Source of the DNA: Gammaproteobacteria bacterium
Lineage (GTDB): Bacteria > Pseudomonadota > Gammaproteobacteria > Arenicellales > Poriferihabitantaceae
Direction: 5' to 3'
Length of the DNA: 51,637 nt
Assembly (NCBI GenBank): GCA_024644945.1
Contig: JAHEGU010000018.1
Span: 1 to 51,637 of the forward strand
Below the pieces are notes generated by a model that worked only from the letters and a program-made list of their open reading frames with translations, was not told the DNA's origin and searched no databases. The translations under genes were made by a program, and so were the position numbers. This document shows positions 43,990-51,637 of this stretch, in pieces (position 1 is the first letter of the stretch; every line of letters starts with the position of its first letter).

Positions 43990-46341
43990 TCAATAGTGTC
44001 CCTTCACCCTCTCCTTGGTCGGATCGAAATGTGGGAAAGGTACTACGATAGACGGGATTCTTTTCTGGTGTCCGTCCAGCTTCCCAACCTCTAGCTCAGT
44101 TCCATTTTCAGCAAACTCGATATTCATCTTACACAACGCAATGTTTTTTCCCAGTATCGGAGAGATTGTTGCACTGGTGATCTCGCCAACCTGGTACCTA
44201 CCGGAGAAAACACCTTCACCATGAGCCGCCGGTTCCTTGCCTGATAGCTCAAGACCGACCAACTTTCTTTGTGGACTCGCTTTACGTTTTTCCAACGCAG
44301 CGCGACCAATGAAGTCATCTACCTTGGTTTTTAGAGGCACGGAGAACGGTATTCCAGCTTCGAAAGGATCAGTTTGTTCACAAAACTCGTGGCCGGCAAA
44401 GATCAGCCCAGCCTCAATCCTGAGCATGTCCAGGGCTTCAAGCCCTACAGGCTTTATTCTTTCATCCTCTCCTGCGAGAGCAATATCACGCCATACCTGA
44501 GGCGCATGATCGGGGTGGCAAAAAACTTCGTAGCCAAGCTCTCCGGTATACCCGGTTCGTGAGATCAGAATTGGCAGCCCAGTGTCATTATTCATCCGTG
44601 CGATCGAAAAACGGAACCATCCCAGTTCTTCCACTGAAGCCTGGTCAGGCCGGGTCCAGATAACTTTTTTCAGCACATCCTTCGACTTTGGACCTTGAAC
44701 CTGTAGATTGACAAGTTGGCTGGTAGCGTTCTTGACCCAAACTCGCAAACCCAGTTTCTCTGCCTGTTCACGCAACCATAAACCTGACCCATCGCATCCT
44801 CCAATCCAGCGAAAATTATCCCTTCCAAGTCGAAAGATGGTCCCATCATCAATCATTCCGCCGGATGGATTACACATCGCAGTGTAGACTACCTGCCCCA
44901 CTGCGAGCTTTTTCATATCTCGCGGCACACAGGCCTGCATCAGCTGCTCGGCATCTGGACCAAGCACCTCGTATTTGCGTAGTGGTGACAGATCAATCAT
45001 TGCTGCGGCCTCGCGACATGCCCAGTACTCTTCTATCGCGCCCTGGTTGGTATAACAGTTAGCCAGCCAGTAGCCATTGTATTCAACGAAATTACGGGTC
45101 AATTTCGAGGTTTCTGGGTGAAAGCCGGTTTCCTGGGTCATAACGGGTTCCGCATCAGTGGTTTTTCGAAAAGCAATAGCGCGTTTAAATGTTTCCCTGT
45201 CGTCATAGACTCTCACCTGAATGTCTGTTGGATTCCAGCCATTCGCGGCATCGATGTCGTCGGGACAGGAAGATGAAACACATACCATATCTCTGAGCGC
45301 GCGCATCAATACGTAATCGCCTGGCCTTGACCAGGGTTCATCAGAATAAAGCTGATAATCATCATCAAAAAATGTGTTGAAAAACAGGTTCATCGCCATC
45401 CAGCCTTTGCGCGGCGCAATGGGATATTCCTTAAGTGCAAAATTGAAATTGTCGGAGCAATTGGGGTGTCCGGGATACCCCATGTCATCGTAATACTTGC
45501 TGGTACAGGCGAGCCCGAAACTGTCGTGACGGCCACAAGTATCCTGAATGACTTCGACTACCGGCGCGAGATCGACGTCGTAGAACTTCGAATGAAGTCC
45601 TGGCCCGGGATAGGCGGACCCCATCAAGGTGCGCGTTACCGTCGCATCCAAACAACGCTCGACACCCTTATCCAATTTCGCGAGATCGAAACACTGAAAA
45701 TCGGAACATTGACGTCCGTCAATATCCAGCACCTGAATATATTGACCGGCCTTGACTTCATAACTCCGTGCCGTCGCCGCTTTTATTCTGAAATCTTCAA
45801 TCGGGTCGGCAAGAGGATCGGGCAATTCGTTAGGCACATCAATCTGAGGGTGACTTCTAGTGATCCACGCGATCAGATCCGTTGGTGGATTTTGACGGTC
45901 AACCTGCATCGGCTCTCCGGGCGCTCCAATAATCAGGATACCCCCCTCCTCGCAGACCATACTTTGGCTGCTGCCCGCCTCCGTTTCTCCCGTTAATACC
46001 TCGGCAGCGGGAGAGGTGAATAGGTCAATATCAAACTCAGCCAGTCTTTTATTAATTTTGCGTGCACCGTGAGCGTTGATCGAGAGCATTCTTGCAAGCT
46101 GACCGCCCGTTGTATTCATGGCAATATCCAAACTGCCCGTGATGTTTTGACCCTTCGAATTGAAAACGGATATCAGGGCACTCTGCAGTCCTTCGGGATC
46201 AACGACCTCAATCTGATCTCCGGCCCTCATGGGGACAACCACTACTGCACCGCCGCGTATTACATAACGTTCCCGGCCCAGCCAATGACTGCCCAGTCCC
46301 GGCTCACGCAATTGCGGAAACTGCTTGTATTGTATATTCAT
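43990..46341 (-). CDS. tdm: Trimethylamine N-oxide demethylase (DUF1989-GcvT fusion)
   Basis: The 783-residue protein has the architecture of Tdm. A metal-binding DUF1989 region (about 190-395) has many cysteines and histidines, including D-I-D-G-R-Q-C-S-D-F-Q-C, G-H-P-N-C-S-D-N-F and C-V-S-S-S-C-P-D-D. A GcvT-like tetrahydrofolate domain follows (about 415-780; R-T-G-Y-T-G-E-L-G-Y-E-V-F and A-L-D-M-L-R-I-E-A-G). Tdm splits TMAO into dimethylamine and formaldehyde; the folate domain can capture the formaldehyde. DmdA, the DMSP demethylase, is a GcvT protein of about half this length without DUF1989. A GAGGG before ATG 46341 supports the start. Residues about 25-170 look like a degenerate DUF1989 half lacking the cysteine ligands. 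It is the last gene of the tmoX-tmoV-tmoW-tdm operon. Confidence 0.88.
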   Translation of the reverse strand: MNIQYKQFPQLREPGLGSHWLGRERYVIRGGAVVVVPMRAGDQIEVVDPEGLQSALISVFNSKGQNITGSLDIAMNTTGGQLARMLSINAHGARKINKRLAEFDIDLFTSPAAEVLTGETEAGSSQSMVCEEGGILIIGAPGEPMQVDRQNPPTDLIAWITRSHPQIDVPNELPDPLADPIEDFRIKAATARSYEVKAGQYIQVLDIDGRQCSDFQCFDLAKLDKGVERCLDATVTRTLMGSAYPGPGLHSKFYDVDLAPVVEVIQDTCGRHDSFGLACTSKYYDDMGYPGHPNCSDNFNFALKEYPIAPRKGWMAMNLFFNTFFDDDYQLYSDEPWSRPGDYVLMRALRDMVCVSSSCPDDIDAANGWNPTDIQVRVYDDRETFKRAIAFRKTTDAEPVMTQETGFHPETSKLTRNFVEYNGYWLANCYTNQGAIEEYWACREAAAMIDLSPLRKYEVLGPDAEQLMQACVPRDMKKLAVGQVVYTAMCNPSGGMIDDGTIFRLGRDNFRWIGGCDGSGLWLREQAEKLGLRVWVKNATSQLVNLQVQGPKSKDVLKKVIWTRPDQASVEELGWFRFSIARMNNDTGLPILISRTGYTGELGYEVFCHPDHAPQVWRDIALAGEDERIKPVGLEALDMLRIEAGLIFAGHEFCEQTDPFEAGIPFSVPLKTKVDDFIGRAALEKRKASPQRKLVGLELSGKEPAAHGEGVFSGRYQVGEITSATISPILGKNIALCKMNIEFAENGTELEVGKLDGHQKRIPSIVVPFPHFDPTKERVKGHY

Positions 46342-46431
46342 GGTGTGCAGCCCTCTAATTCAGTGAACACTAGTTATCCGCACTAACGCTAACGAAAACG
46401 CAGACAATTTTTATATTTTAAATGAAAAGCC

Positions 46432-48492
46432 TTAGTCTAAGCCAAGTGCCTGTTTTCTTTGATTGGCCCAGGTCCGAAGGATCTGGTCGATAGCGAGACC
46501 GATAAAGGCAACACATAAACCCAGGATCAGCCCGTTGCCGACACCGGCGCGATCCGACAAAGACTTGAGAATCAACTGCCCGAGATCGTCGGTACCGATC
46601 AAAGCGCCAATGATGACCATCGACAGTGCGAACACAACCGTTTGATTGACCCCAAGCGCCAGGTGCGGAAACGACATTGGCAGCTCGATGAACATCCAGC
46701 GTTGCAGGCGGTTGACGCCTGACATCGAGCCGGCTTCGTGCAGCGATTCGGGCACGCTTAGCAGGCCTTCCACCGTGTAGCGCATGGCCGGGACAGTGGC
46801 ATAGACCACGATCGCAATCAGTACTGAGGTATCCGTCACGCCGAACAGCATCATCACCGGGATCAGGTAAATGAAAGACGGGAAAGTTTGAAAGGTATCG
46901 CACACCGTCAGGATGAAGCGGGTGGACACGGGATGCTGCGCGCATAGCGTTCCCACCACGATCCCTATGGTGGTTGAAATCAGGACGGCAACTGTCATCA
47001 GGTATGCGGTGATCAAGGCTCGATCCCACCACTCGGTTAGCGCTATGAACAGCAGGAACCCCCCAACGTATAGCGCAACTCGCATTCCGCCAACAATAAA
47101 TCCAGTCCCCATTGCCAGTAAGAAGGTCGCGGCAACCGGCATGCTGAGATAGGCGGTCTTAACCGGCACCAACACCTCGACGATAAACCATTCGTTGAAG
47201 CTCTTCAGGGTGTAGAAAAACGTATCCCAGATCCAGTCGACGCCCGCCTGCCAGAAAGTTTCGGTGGTAATGCCTTTGTTGTGCGGAATCAGGTAGAGAT
47301 AGTTGAATCCTTCTTTAAAAACAAACGATCCGATAATAGCGAGAACAATCCCAATGACAAAAACGACCCCAAAAATCAGGGAGTATTTGTGCCGTTGGGC
47401 AAAAGACAGGTCGGCGAAATAATCGGTCTGCTTGTTGGCCCAGGCCAGCGACAGGCGGTCGAGTACGATTGCGATCAACACAATACAAACACCGATTTCC
47501 AGTGCCAGGCCGATCCTCAGCTGATTGAGCGCGATGAGTAAATCGTTCCCCAGTCCCTTGGCGCCGATCAACGAGGCGATGACTACCATCGCAAGGCACT
47601 GCATGATGACCTGATTGACTCCAATCAGGATATCCCGCCGCGCTGTCGGAATTAGCACCTTGATTAACAGTTGCCAGTTATTGCAACCGCTCATCATGCC
47701 GGCCTCGGTGACCTCGGGCGGAAGTTTTTTCAGACCCAATATGGTCAGGCGCACCATCGGTGGAGTAGCAAAAATGACGGTGGCAATCGCACCCGCATGA
47801 TCGCCGATACCGAAAAACACCATGACTGGGATCAGGTAGGAAAAGTGCGGCATGATTTGTGCTACGTTGAGTAACGGATTCAATATCATTTCCGCGACCC
47901 TGTTCCTGAATGCCCAGACACCTAACATGAGGCCGAGAAAAACCGATACCGGAGCGGCGATCAACACGAATGACAGTGTTTCCATAGAAGGTTCCCACTG
48001 TCCGAACACCGCGATGTAAACGAAAGCTAATCCGACGAACAGTGCCAGTCGGGGGCCGCTTAATGCATAACCGAGAATGGCGGCAGCGCCCGCCACCACG
48101 GTCCATGGCAACGCCGGCCAGCGCGCCCATTGATTTTCAGTGGCCCAGTCCCACCCGGTAAAGGTGACTATGGTCTTGACCCCACCAAGCATAATTTCGC
48201 GAACAAACTCGATCAGGAACAGAATCACGCCCGAAATCGAACGGGTGAACTGGTTCATCAGCGGCTTTTGTTCGTATTCCTCGATTTCCGGATCGTAAAC
48301 ATCGATTAACCACCATTCGAACATTATGTAATCGACCGAATCGTTGATGATCAGCGGTAATCCCTTGATCAGTGGCGGTAAGCGCCAAAGCCAGTTATTC
48401 TCAGACGGAGTAATAATTGCGCACAGCAGTAAGAATACGATCAGCAGTACAGTGAACTGCAGGTACTTATGTTGCTGAAGCGCCGCGATCAC
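46432..48492 (-). CDS. tmoW: TmoW-type fused permease for TMAO uptake
   Basis: The 686-residue inner-membrane protein contains two complete glycine-betaine-type (ProW-like) permease units, about 180-365 and 500-680. Each has its own EAA loop: V-T-E-A-G-M-M-S-G-C-N-N and L-H-E-A-G-S-M-S-G-V-N-R. An extra N-terminal helix and a periplasmic segment precede the first unit. TmoW of the TMAO transporter has this doubled layout, unlike single-unit ProW. It overlaps tmoV by 4 bases and precedes tdm by 90 bases. The TMAO assignment rests on linkage to tdm and tmm; a general betaine transporter is the alternative. Confidence 0.83.
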   Translation of the reverse strand: MIAALQQHKYLQFTVLLIVFLLLCAIITPSENNWLWRLPPLIKGLPLIINDSVDYIMFEWWLIDVYDPEIEEYEQKPLMNQFTRSISGVILFLIEFVREIMLGGVKTIVTFTGWDWATENQWARWPALPWTVVAGAAAILGYALSGPRLALFVGLAFVYIAVFGQWEPSMETLSFVLIAAPVSVFLGLMLGVWAFRNRVAEMILNPLLNVAQIMPHFSYLIPVMVFFGIGDHAGAIATVIFATPPMVRLTILGLKKLPPEVTEAGMMSGCNNWQLLIKVLIPTARRDILIGVNQVIMQCLAMVVIASLIGAKGLGNDLLIALNQLRIGLALEIGVCIVLIAIVLDRLSLAWANKQTDYFADLSFAQRHKYSLIFGVVFVIGIVLAIIGSFVFKEGFNYLYLIPHNKGITTETFWQAGVDWIWDTFFYTLKSFNEWFIVEVLVPVKTAYLSMPVAATFLLAMGTGFIVGGMRVALYVGGFLLFIALTEWWDRALITAYLMTVAVLISTTIGIVVGTLCAQHPVSTRFILTVCDTFQTFPSFIYLIPVMMLFGVTDTSVLIAIVVYATVPAMRYTVEGLLSVPESLHEAGSMSGVNRLQRWMFIELPMSFPHLALGVNQTVVFALSMVIIGALIGTDDLGQLILKSLSDRAGVGNGLILGLCVAFIGLAIDQILRTWANQRKQALGLD

Positions 48493-49559
48493 GGGGTTAA
48501 TTCGGCCGAATGGTCGGCATGGCTGCCAAACAGGACGTTGACCACCCTTGAGGCGTGTAATAAGCCGACGATATTATTCTCTTCATCGACAACCGGTACG
48601 GGTTTTCCAGCGTTTAGAACTGCCTCGGCCACAGTTTCGATGATGGCGTCTTTTGACACCTTTAACTCGCTGACATCCTCGTCGGCATTATAAGGGTCCA
48701 TCACCGACTCGATCTTGAGTACTTTTTCCCGGGGTACCTCCTCGGTGAACTTGCGCACATATTCAGTGGCCGGATTGAGAACAATGTTTGCAGGTGTATC
48801 GAGCTGCTCGATGACGCCGTCCTTCATAATTGCTATACGGTCGGCCAGTCGCAGGGCTTCTTCGAAGTCATGGGTGACGAACAGAATGGTTTTACTGAGG
48901 ACGCCTTGCAAACGCAAAAACTCATCCTGCATTTCCTTGCGGATCAGCGGATCGAGCGCGGAAAAGGGTTCGTCGAGAAACCAGATATCAGGTTCGATCG
49001 CCAGCGAGCGCGCGATGCCGACTCGTTGCTGCTGGCCACCCGACAGCTGCCGCGGGAAGTAGTTTTCGCGTCCGGTAAGACTGACGAGATCCACCATTTC
49101 CTTGGCCCGCTGGATACTGTCCTGGGTGCTGATACCCTTCACCTGCAGTGGAAAAGCAATATTTTCTACTACCGTTTTGTGTGGTAACAGGGCGAAATTC
49201 TGGAACACCATACCCATTTTGCTGCGGCGCAATTCTATCAACTGCTTGTTGCTCATCGACAGAATGTCTTCGCCTTCGATATAAATGTTTCCGGCAGTGG
49301 CATCGGTCAATCTCGAGATACAGCGTAACAGGGTAGACTTTCCGGATCCGGACAAGCCCATAATAATCAGCAGTTCGCCAGCATGGACTTCAAACGAGGC
49401 ATTGTTCACACCAACAATGCACCCAGCCAGCTGAAACTTAGAAGCATCCACCACGCCGCCCGAGTTTTCCAGCATGCTTTTAGCGTTGTCGCCGAATATC
49501 TTGTAAACCGAATCACAACGAATCAAAGGTTCAGTCGCAGTCACAGCGTTCGAAGACAT
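48489..49559 (-). CDS. tmoV: TmoV-type ABC transporter ATPase for TMAO uptake
   Basis: The 356-residue ATPase is of the ProV/OpuAA class, with Walker A GLSGSGKSTL, signature LSGGQQQRVGIARSL, Walker B WFLDEPFSALD and H-loop F-V-T-H-D-F-E-E-A. The C-terminal region (about 265-356) resembles a partial CBS module (V-D-E-E-N-N-I-V-G-L-L-H-A), which in OpuA senses ionic strength. It follows the binding-protein gene after an intrinsic terminator-like hairpin and overlaps tmoW by 4 bases. Confidence 0.86.
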   Translation of the reverse strand: MSSNAVTATEPLIRCDSVYKIFGDNAKSMLENSGGVVDASKFQLAGCIVGVNNASFEVHAGELLIIMGLSGSGKSTLLRCISRLTDATAGNIYIEGEDILSMSNKQLIELRRSKMGMVFQNFALLPHKTVVENIAFPLQVKGISTQDSIQRAKEMVDLVSLTGRENYFPRQLSGGQQQRVGIARSLAIEPDIWFLDEPFSALDPLIRKEMQDEFLRLQGVLSKTILFVTHDFEEALRLADRIAIMKDGVIEQLDTPANIVLNPATEYVRKFTEEVPREKVLKIESVMDPYNADEDVSELKVSKDAIIETVAEAVLNAGKPVPVVDEENNIVGLLHASRVVNVLFGSHADHSAELTP

Positions 49560-49640
49560 GAGTGTTTCAGGTATTAGTATTGGAGTGTAAAGCTACCACA
49601 CTAATTGTAGCTATATGCAGAGGAGACTGTATTACCAAGG

Positions 49641-49673
49641 AAAAACCCCCTGGTTTGATACCAAGCCAGGGGG
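49641..49673 (-). terminator. Intercistronic terminator/attenuator between tmoX and tmoV
   Basis: On the transcribed minus strand, CCCCCTGG-c-TT pairs with AA-a-CCAGGGGG around a short loop (plus-strand arms 49646-49657 and 49662-49673), and five T residues follow. It lies just after the binding-protein stop, so partial read-through would give excess TmoX over the transporter subunits. Confidence 0.88.
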
Positions 49674-49718
49674 ATTCCATAGAGTGTTGTAGACCCTTAT
49701 GTGCGGGCAAGCTTTGCC

Positions 49719-50672
49719 CTACTCAGTCCAGGGCTTCCAGACGTCTTCGTTGTCCGCCAGCCACTTGGCTGCAGCGTCTTTGTGATCCATCTTGTCGGTG
49801 TCGACCAGCGCTGCCATTTGACCTATTTGCGGTGTGGTGAATGACAACTTTGCGAAGGCAGTGTAAGCGGCAGGATGAGTTTTAGGGAACTTATAGTTCG
49901 CCGCTTTCTTCAACCAGCCTTTGGGAGATCCACACTTACCGTCACCACCGTCAGCTTTGCGGCAACCTTCGGTATAAGGCGGGAACTCGATAAAGGTGAA
50001 CCCGTCAGCATCGGTAAAATTCGGCGTCCAGTTAAAGACCACGGTGCCGCGACCTTCTTTCTTGGCTGACGCAAGTTCCGTCCAGAGCGCATCAGCCCCA
50101 CCAGCGAACTTCACGGTCCACTTGTCGGCTAGACCGAGTGCCTCGAGTCGCTCTGGCATCAGGTCGCCGTGCCAGCTCTGAGGGCCTTCCAGCCAGCGGC
50201 CTTTACCACCAGAATCAGGGGTGGTGAAGTTTTCGTGGCAATCTTTGAGCGCTTCCCAGTTTGGAAGACCAGGACATAAACCTTGATCGATGACCCAGGT
50301 TGGGACACCCATTTCTTCTAGGGTTGTGGCTGCATGCGTACCCGCGTCAATGACACCGCCCTTGGACATGGCGTTATAGAAAGACTTGCCGAAGGTGGAC
50401 TGCCACACCTCGTGAGAAACGGTGACGTCCCCATTGCGGATGGACTCGTATACGGCTTGAGAATCTGCAGGCACATACTCCACGTTATTGCCCAAGCTCT
50501 CAAAAATACCACCGATGACGTAAGCCATGACGATCTGGCTTGACCAGTTGTGAATTGGAATCACTATCGGTGCGGTACTGTCTGCTGCTCTTGCAATGCC
50601 GGTTGCGGTAAGCAGCGACATGCATCCGGCGACCATCAGCGCACGGATTGATTTAGTTTTAAATAGCTTCAT
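49719..50672 (-). CDS. tmoX: TmoX-type periplasmic TMAO-binding protein
   Basis: The 317-residue precursor has a signal peptide cleaved after ARA-A and an OpuAC/ProX-type fold. Tryptophans positioned for an aromatic cage around a methylated ammonium or N-oxide group are visible (Trp43 in I-H-N-W-S, Trp90 in S-H-E-V-W-Q, Trp126 in T-W-V-I-D-Q, Trp215 in F-N-W-T-P). Four cysteines in the mature part could form two disulfides. GAGG nine bases before ATG 50672 supports the start. It is the first gene of the tmoX-tmoV-tmoW-tdm operon. Glycine betaine, choline or DMSP binding cannot be excluded by sequence alone; linkage to tdm and tmm favours TMAO. Confidence 0.83.
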   Translation of the reverse strand: MKLFKTKSIRALMVAGCMSLLTATGIARAADSTAPIVIPIHNWSSQIVMAYVIGGIFESLGNNVEYVPADSQAVYESIRNGDVTVSHEVWQSTFGKSFYNAMSKGGVIDAGTHAATTLEEMGVPTWVIDQGLCPGLPNWEALKDCHENFTTPDSGGKGRWLEGPQSWHGDLMPERLEALGLADKWTVKFAGGADALWTELASAKKEGRGTVVFNWTPNFTDADGFTFIEFPPYTEGCRKADGGDGKCGSPKGWLKKAANYKFPKTHPAAYTAFAKLSFTTPQIGQMAALVDTDKMDHKDAAAKWLADNEDVWKPWTE

Positions 50673-51439
50673 TAAGTTTATCCTCGGGGTGTTATACGAT
50701 GTGAACGATATAAATCGTCTTGAAATTTTTAGTGGGGGATAGATAGTATAGAAATTCAGAGGCCAGTTAAAGAGTTAGATTTGGACCAATATGAGACCGA
50801 TCACTATCTATAACGCCGCGGTATATCGATGCGCTTTCCTCACGGTGTTTCTGCGTTCTTACATACAAAGATAGCGATGCCAGCGAACCATGATTTAGCC
50901 GACTGTCGATACAACGAATGCGAACACTATCACCTTTCTAAACCAATATTAGTCCATTGATCCGATGCCGATGCCGCGTCTGTGATAAGGCGATATTGCG
51001 CTAGCCGTGACCCGTCCTGCAATCCTGCTCCCAACTTTTATTTCGCCACCAATATGCGATTCAGCGTCGCAATACACGCTTACGAGGAGGTTGGCGTGGG
51101 GCACACTCTCGCTCCAGCATTGCAAGGAAGTATCTCTATAAACCAGGCCCCGCAAACTTAAAGGGGAGACCATTTGTAAAGCGAGGCGGCCCAAGGATTC
51201 GGATGGTTAATCCAATCACTTACGACAGCGAATTGATCAACGAATCGCTGGTGCCGTGGATATTCTTTCTATCCTCTAAAGTGGAACATCTAGATGGGTA
51301 GCAATGAAGTAGTGCGCTTGAAGCCCAATTTATTTCTATAGAAGGACTGGAAATCACTTGAGCGTAATGGATAGATCGGGTTTACTGTTGAGGATGAACT
51401 ACAGAAATAAAGATACTTCGCCAGTATTAACTGTGAACC
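50673..51439. other. Long divergent intergenic region upstream of tmoX
   Basis: About 770 bases without a convincing gene. It must contain the promoter of the TMAO operon and that of the rightward lipoprotein gene. An 81-codon frame on the minus strand (50949-51194) lacks any recognisable feature and was not called. I see no clear operator. Confidence 0.4.
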
Positions 51440-51637
51440 ATGCGTAAATTATCGCTCCCCATTCTGCTGACGTTTCTTCTTTTAGGGTGCTCTGATCAGG
51501 AATCCAGCATTTTGAGTTTGTTTAAAGGAAAAATTTCCGGACATCGGGGCAATATGAATATTTCGTGCTTTGTGTACCGGGATATCAATCGAAACGGAAA
51601 ATATGACCTGCAAGACCGCCCCTATTCCGGACTCAGA
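51440..51637 (+). CDS. Putative lipoprotein, 3' end outside window
   Basis: The first 66 residues are visible. The opening MRKLSLPILLTFLLLGCSDQ is a lipoprotein signal peptide with lipobox L-L-G-C, so the cysteine would be lipidated and the protein anchored in the outer or inner membrane (Asp two places after Cys could favour inner-membrane retention). It continues into Y-R-D-I-N-R-N-G-K-Y-D-L-Q-D-R-P-Y-S-G, resembling the calcium-binding start of SdrD B-like repeat domains. The rest and the function are unknown. Confidence 0.75.
   Translation, partial: MRKLSLPILLTFLLLGCSDQESSILSLFKGKISGHRGNMNISCFVYRDINRNGKYDLQDRPYSGLR

Noticed and set aside
43990-46341. Assignment of the GcvT-containing protein as DMSP demethylase DmdA
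   Set aside because: DmdA is a GcvT protein of about half this length without the cysteine-rich DUF1989 region; the DUF1989-GcvT fusion and the neighbouring transporter fit Tdm.
46418-47032. 204-codon open frame on the minus strand
   Set aside because: It is a shifted frame inside the tmoW gene; the protein is Arg/His-rich with no recognisable motif.
50949-51194. 81-codon open frame on the minus strand in the region upstream of tmoX
   Set aside because: No ribosome site, signal or recognisable motif, and it stands alone in a promoter-bearing region.

Overview
The window is chromosomal DNA of a Gram-negative proteobacterium: it encodes an OmpV/MipA-type outer-membrane barrel, a lipoprotein with a lipobox, a Tat-signal binding protein, Crp-, LysR- and MocR-type regulators, and Rho-independent hairpins. 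The catabolic content (trimethylamine/TMAO use, 2-aminoethylphosphonate mineralisation, a dimethylglycine-dehydrogenase-like oxidase) is typical of heterotrophic marine bacteria. I favour a marine gammaproteobacterium, but an alphaproteobacterium cannot be excluded from sequence reading alone. I see no rRNA or tRNA genes, no transposase, no prophage and no CRISPR array.

Layout. 1-5 kb: the 3' part of a class III cyclase/TolB-like/TPR signalling protein, a universal stress protein, a small cupin, and a DUF2141-OmpV/MipA fusion. 5.5-8.6 kb: a DmdC-type acyl-CoA dehydrogenase and a glycerophosphodiesterase. 8.6-16.4 kb: one long leftward operon, PotD-PotA-PotB-PotC-like ABC transporter > core-MetE-like methyltransferase > small secreted protein > methylmalonate-semialdehyde dehydrogenase, closed by a strong terminator. 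A MocR-type regulator diverges from it at 16.6 kb, followed by a dimethylglycine/sarcosine-dehydrogenase-like flavoprotein. The PotC-like subunit has an unusual extra membrane helix, a charged helix and a threefold TGTENF repeat. 21.6-30.5 kb: a complete 2-aminoethylphosphonate system (phnW, LysR regulator, phnA, phnY, and an AepXVW-type transporter). 30.7-34.4 kb: a tandem CDGSH protein, a Crp/NUDIX/Popeye-like cAMP-related operon, an HD hydrolase and an isochorismatase-like hydrolase.

34.6-50.7 kb: trimethylamine monooxygenase (tmm) lies about 8 kb from a TMAO demethylase and transporter operon (tmoX-tmoV-tmoW-tdm). Between them sit a five-gene operon (ATP-grasp, alpha-E, transglutaminase, Anbu proteasome-like peptidase, BenE-type transporter), a frameshifted isocitrate lyase/PEP-mutase-family pseudogene, two unrecognised paired genes and a second stress protein. 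The right edge holds the start of a divergent lipoprotein gene.

How it fits together. TMA is oxidised to TMAO by Tmm, TMAO is imported by TmoXWV and demethylated by Tdm to dimethylamine plus formaldehyde. AEP is imported by AepXVW and taken by PhnW, PhnY and PhnA to acetate and phosphate. The Pot-like/MetE-like/MmsA operon looks like a third scavenging route for a methylated organic compound; its substrate cannot be read from the sequence, and it is the best candidate here for something undescribed.
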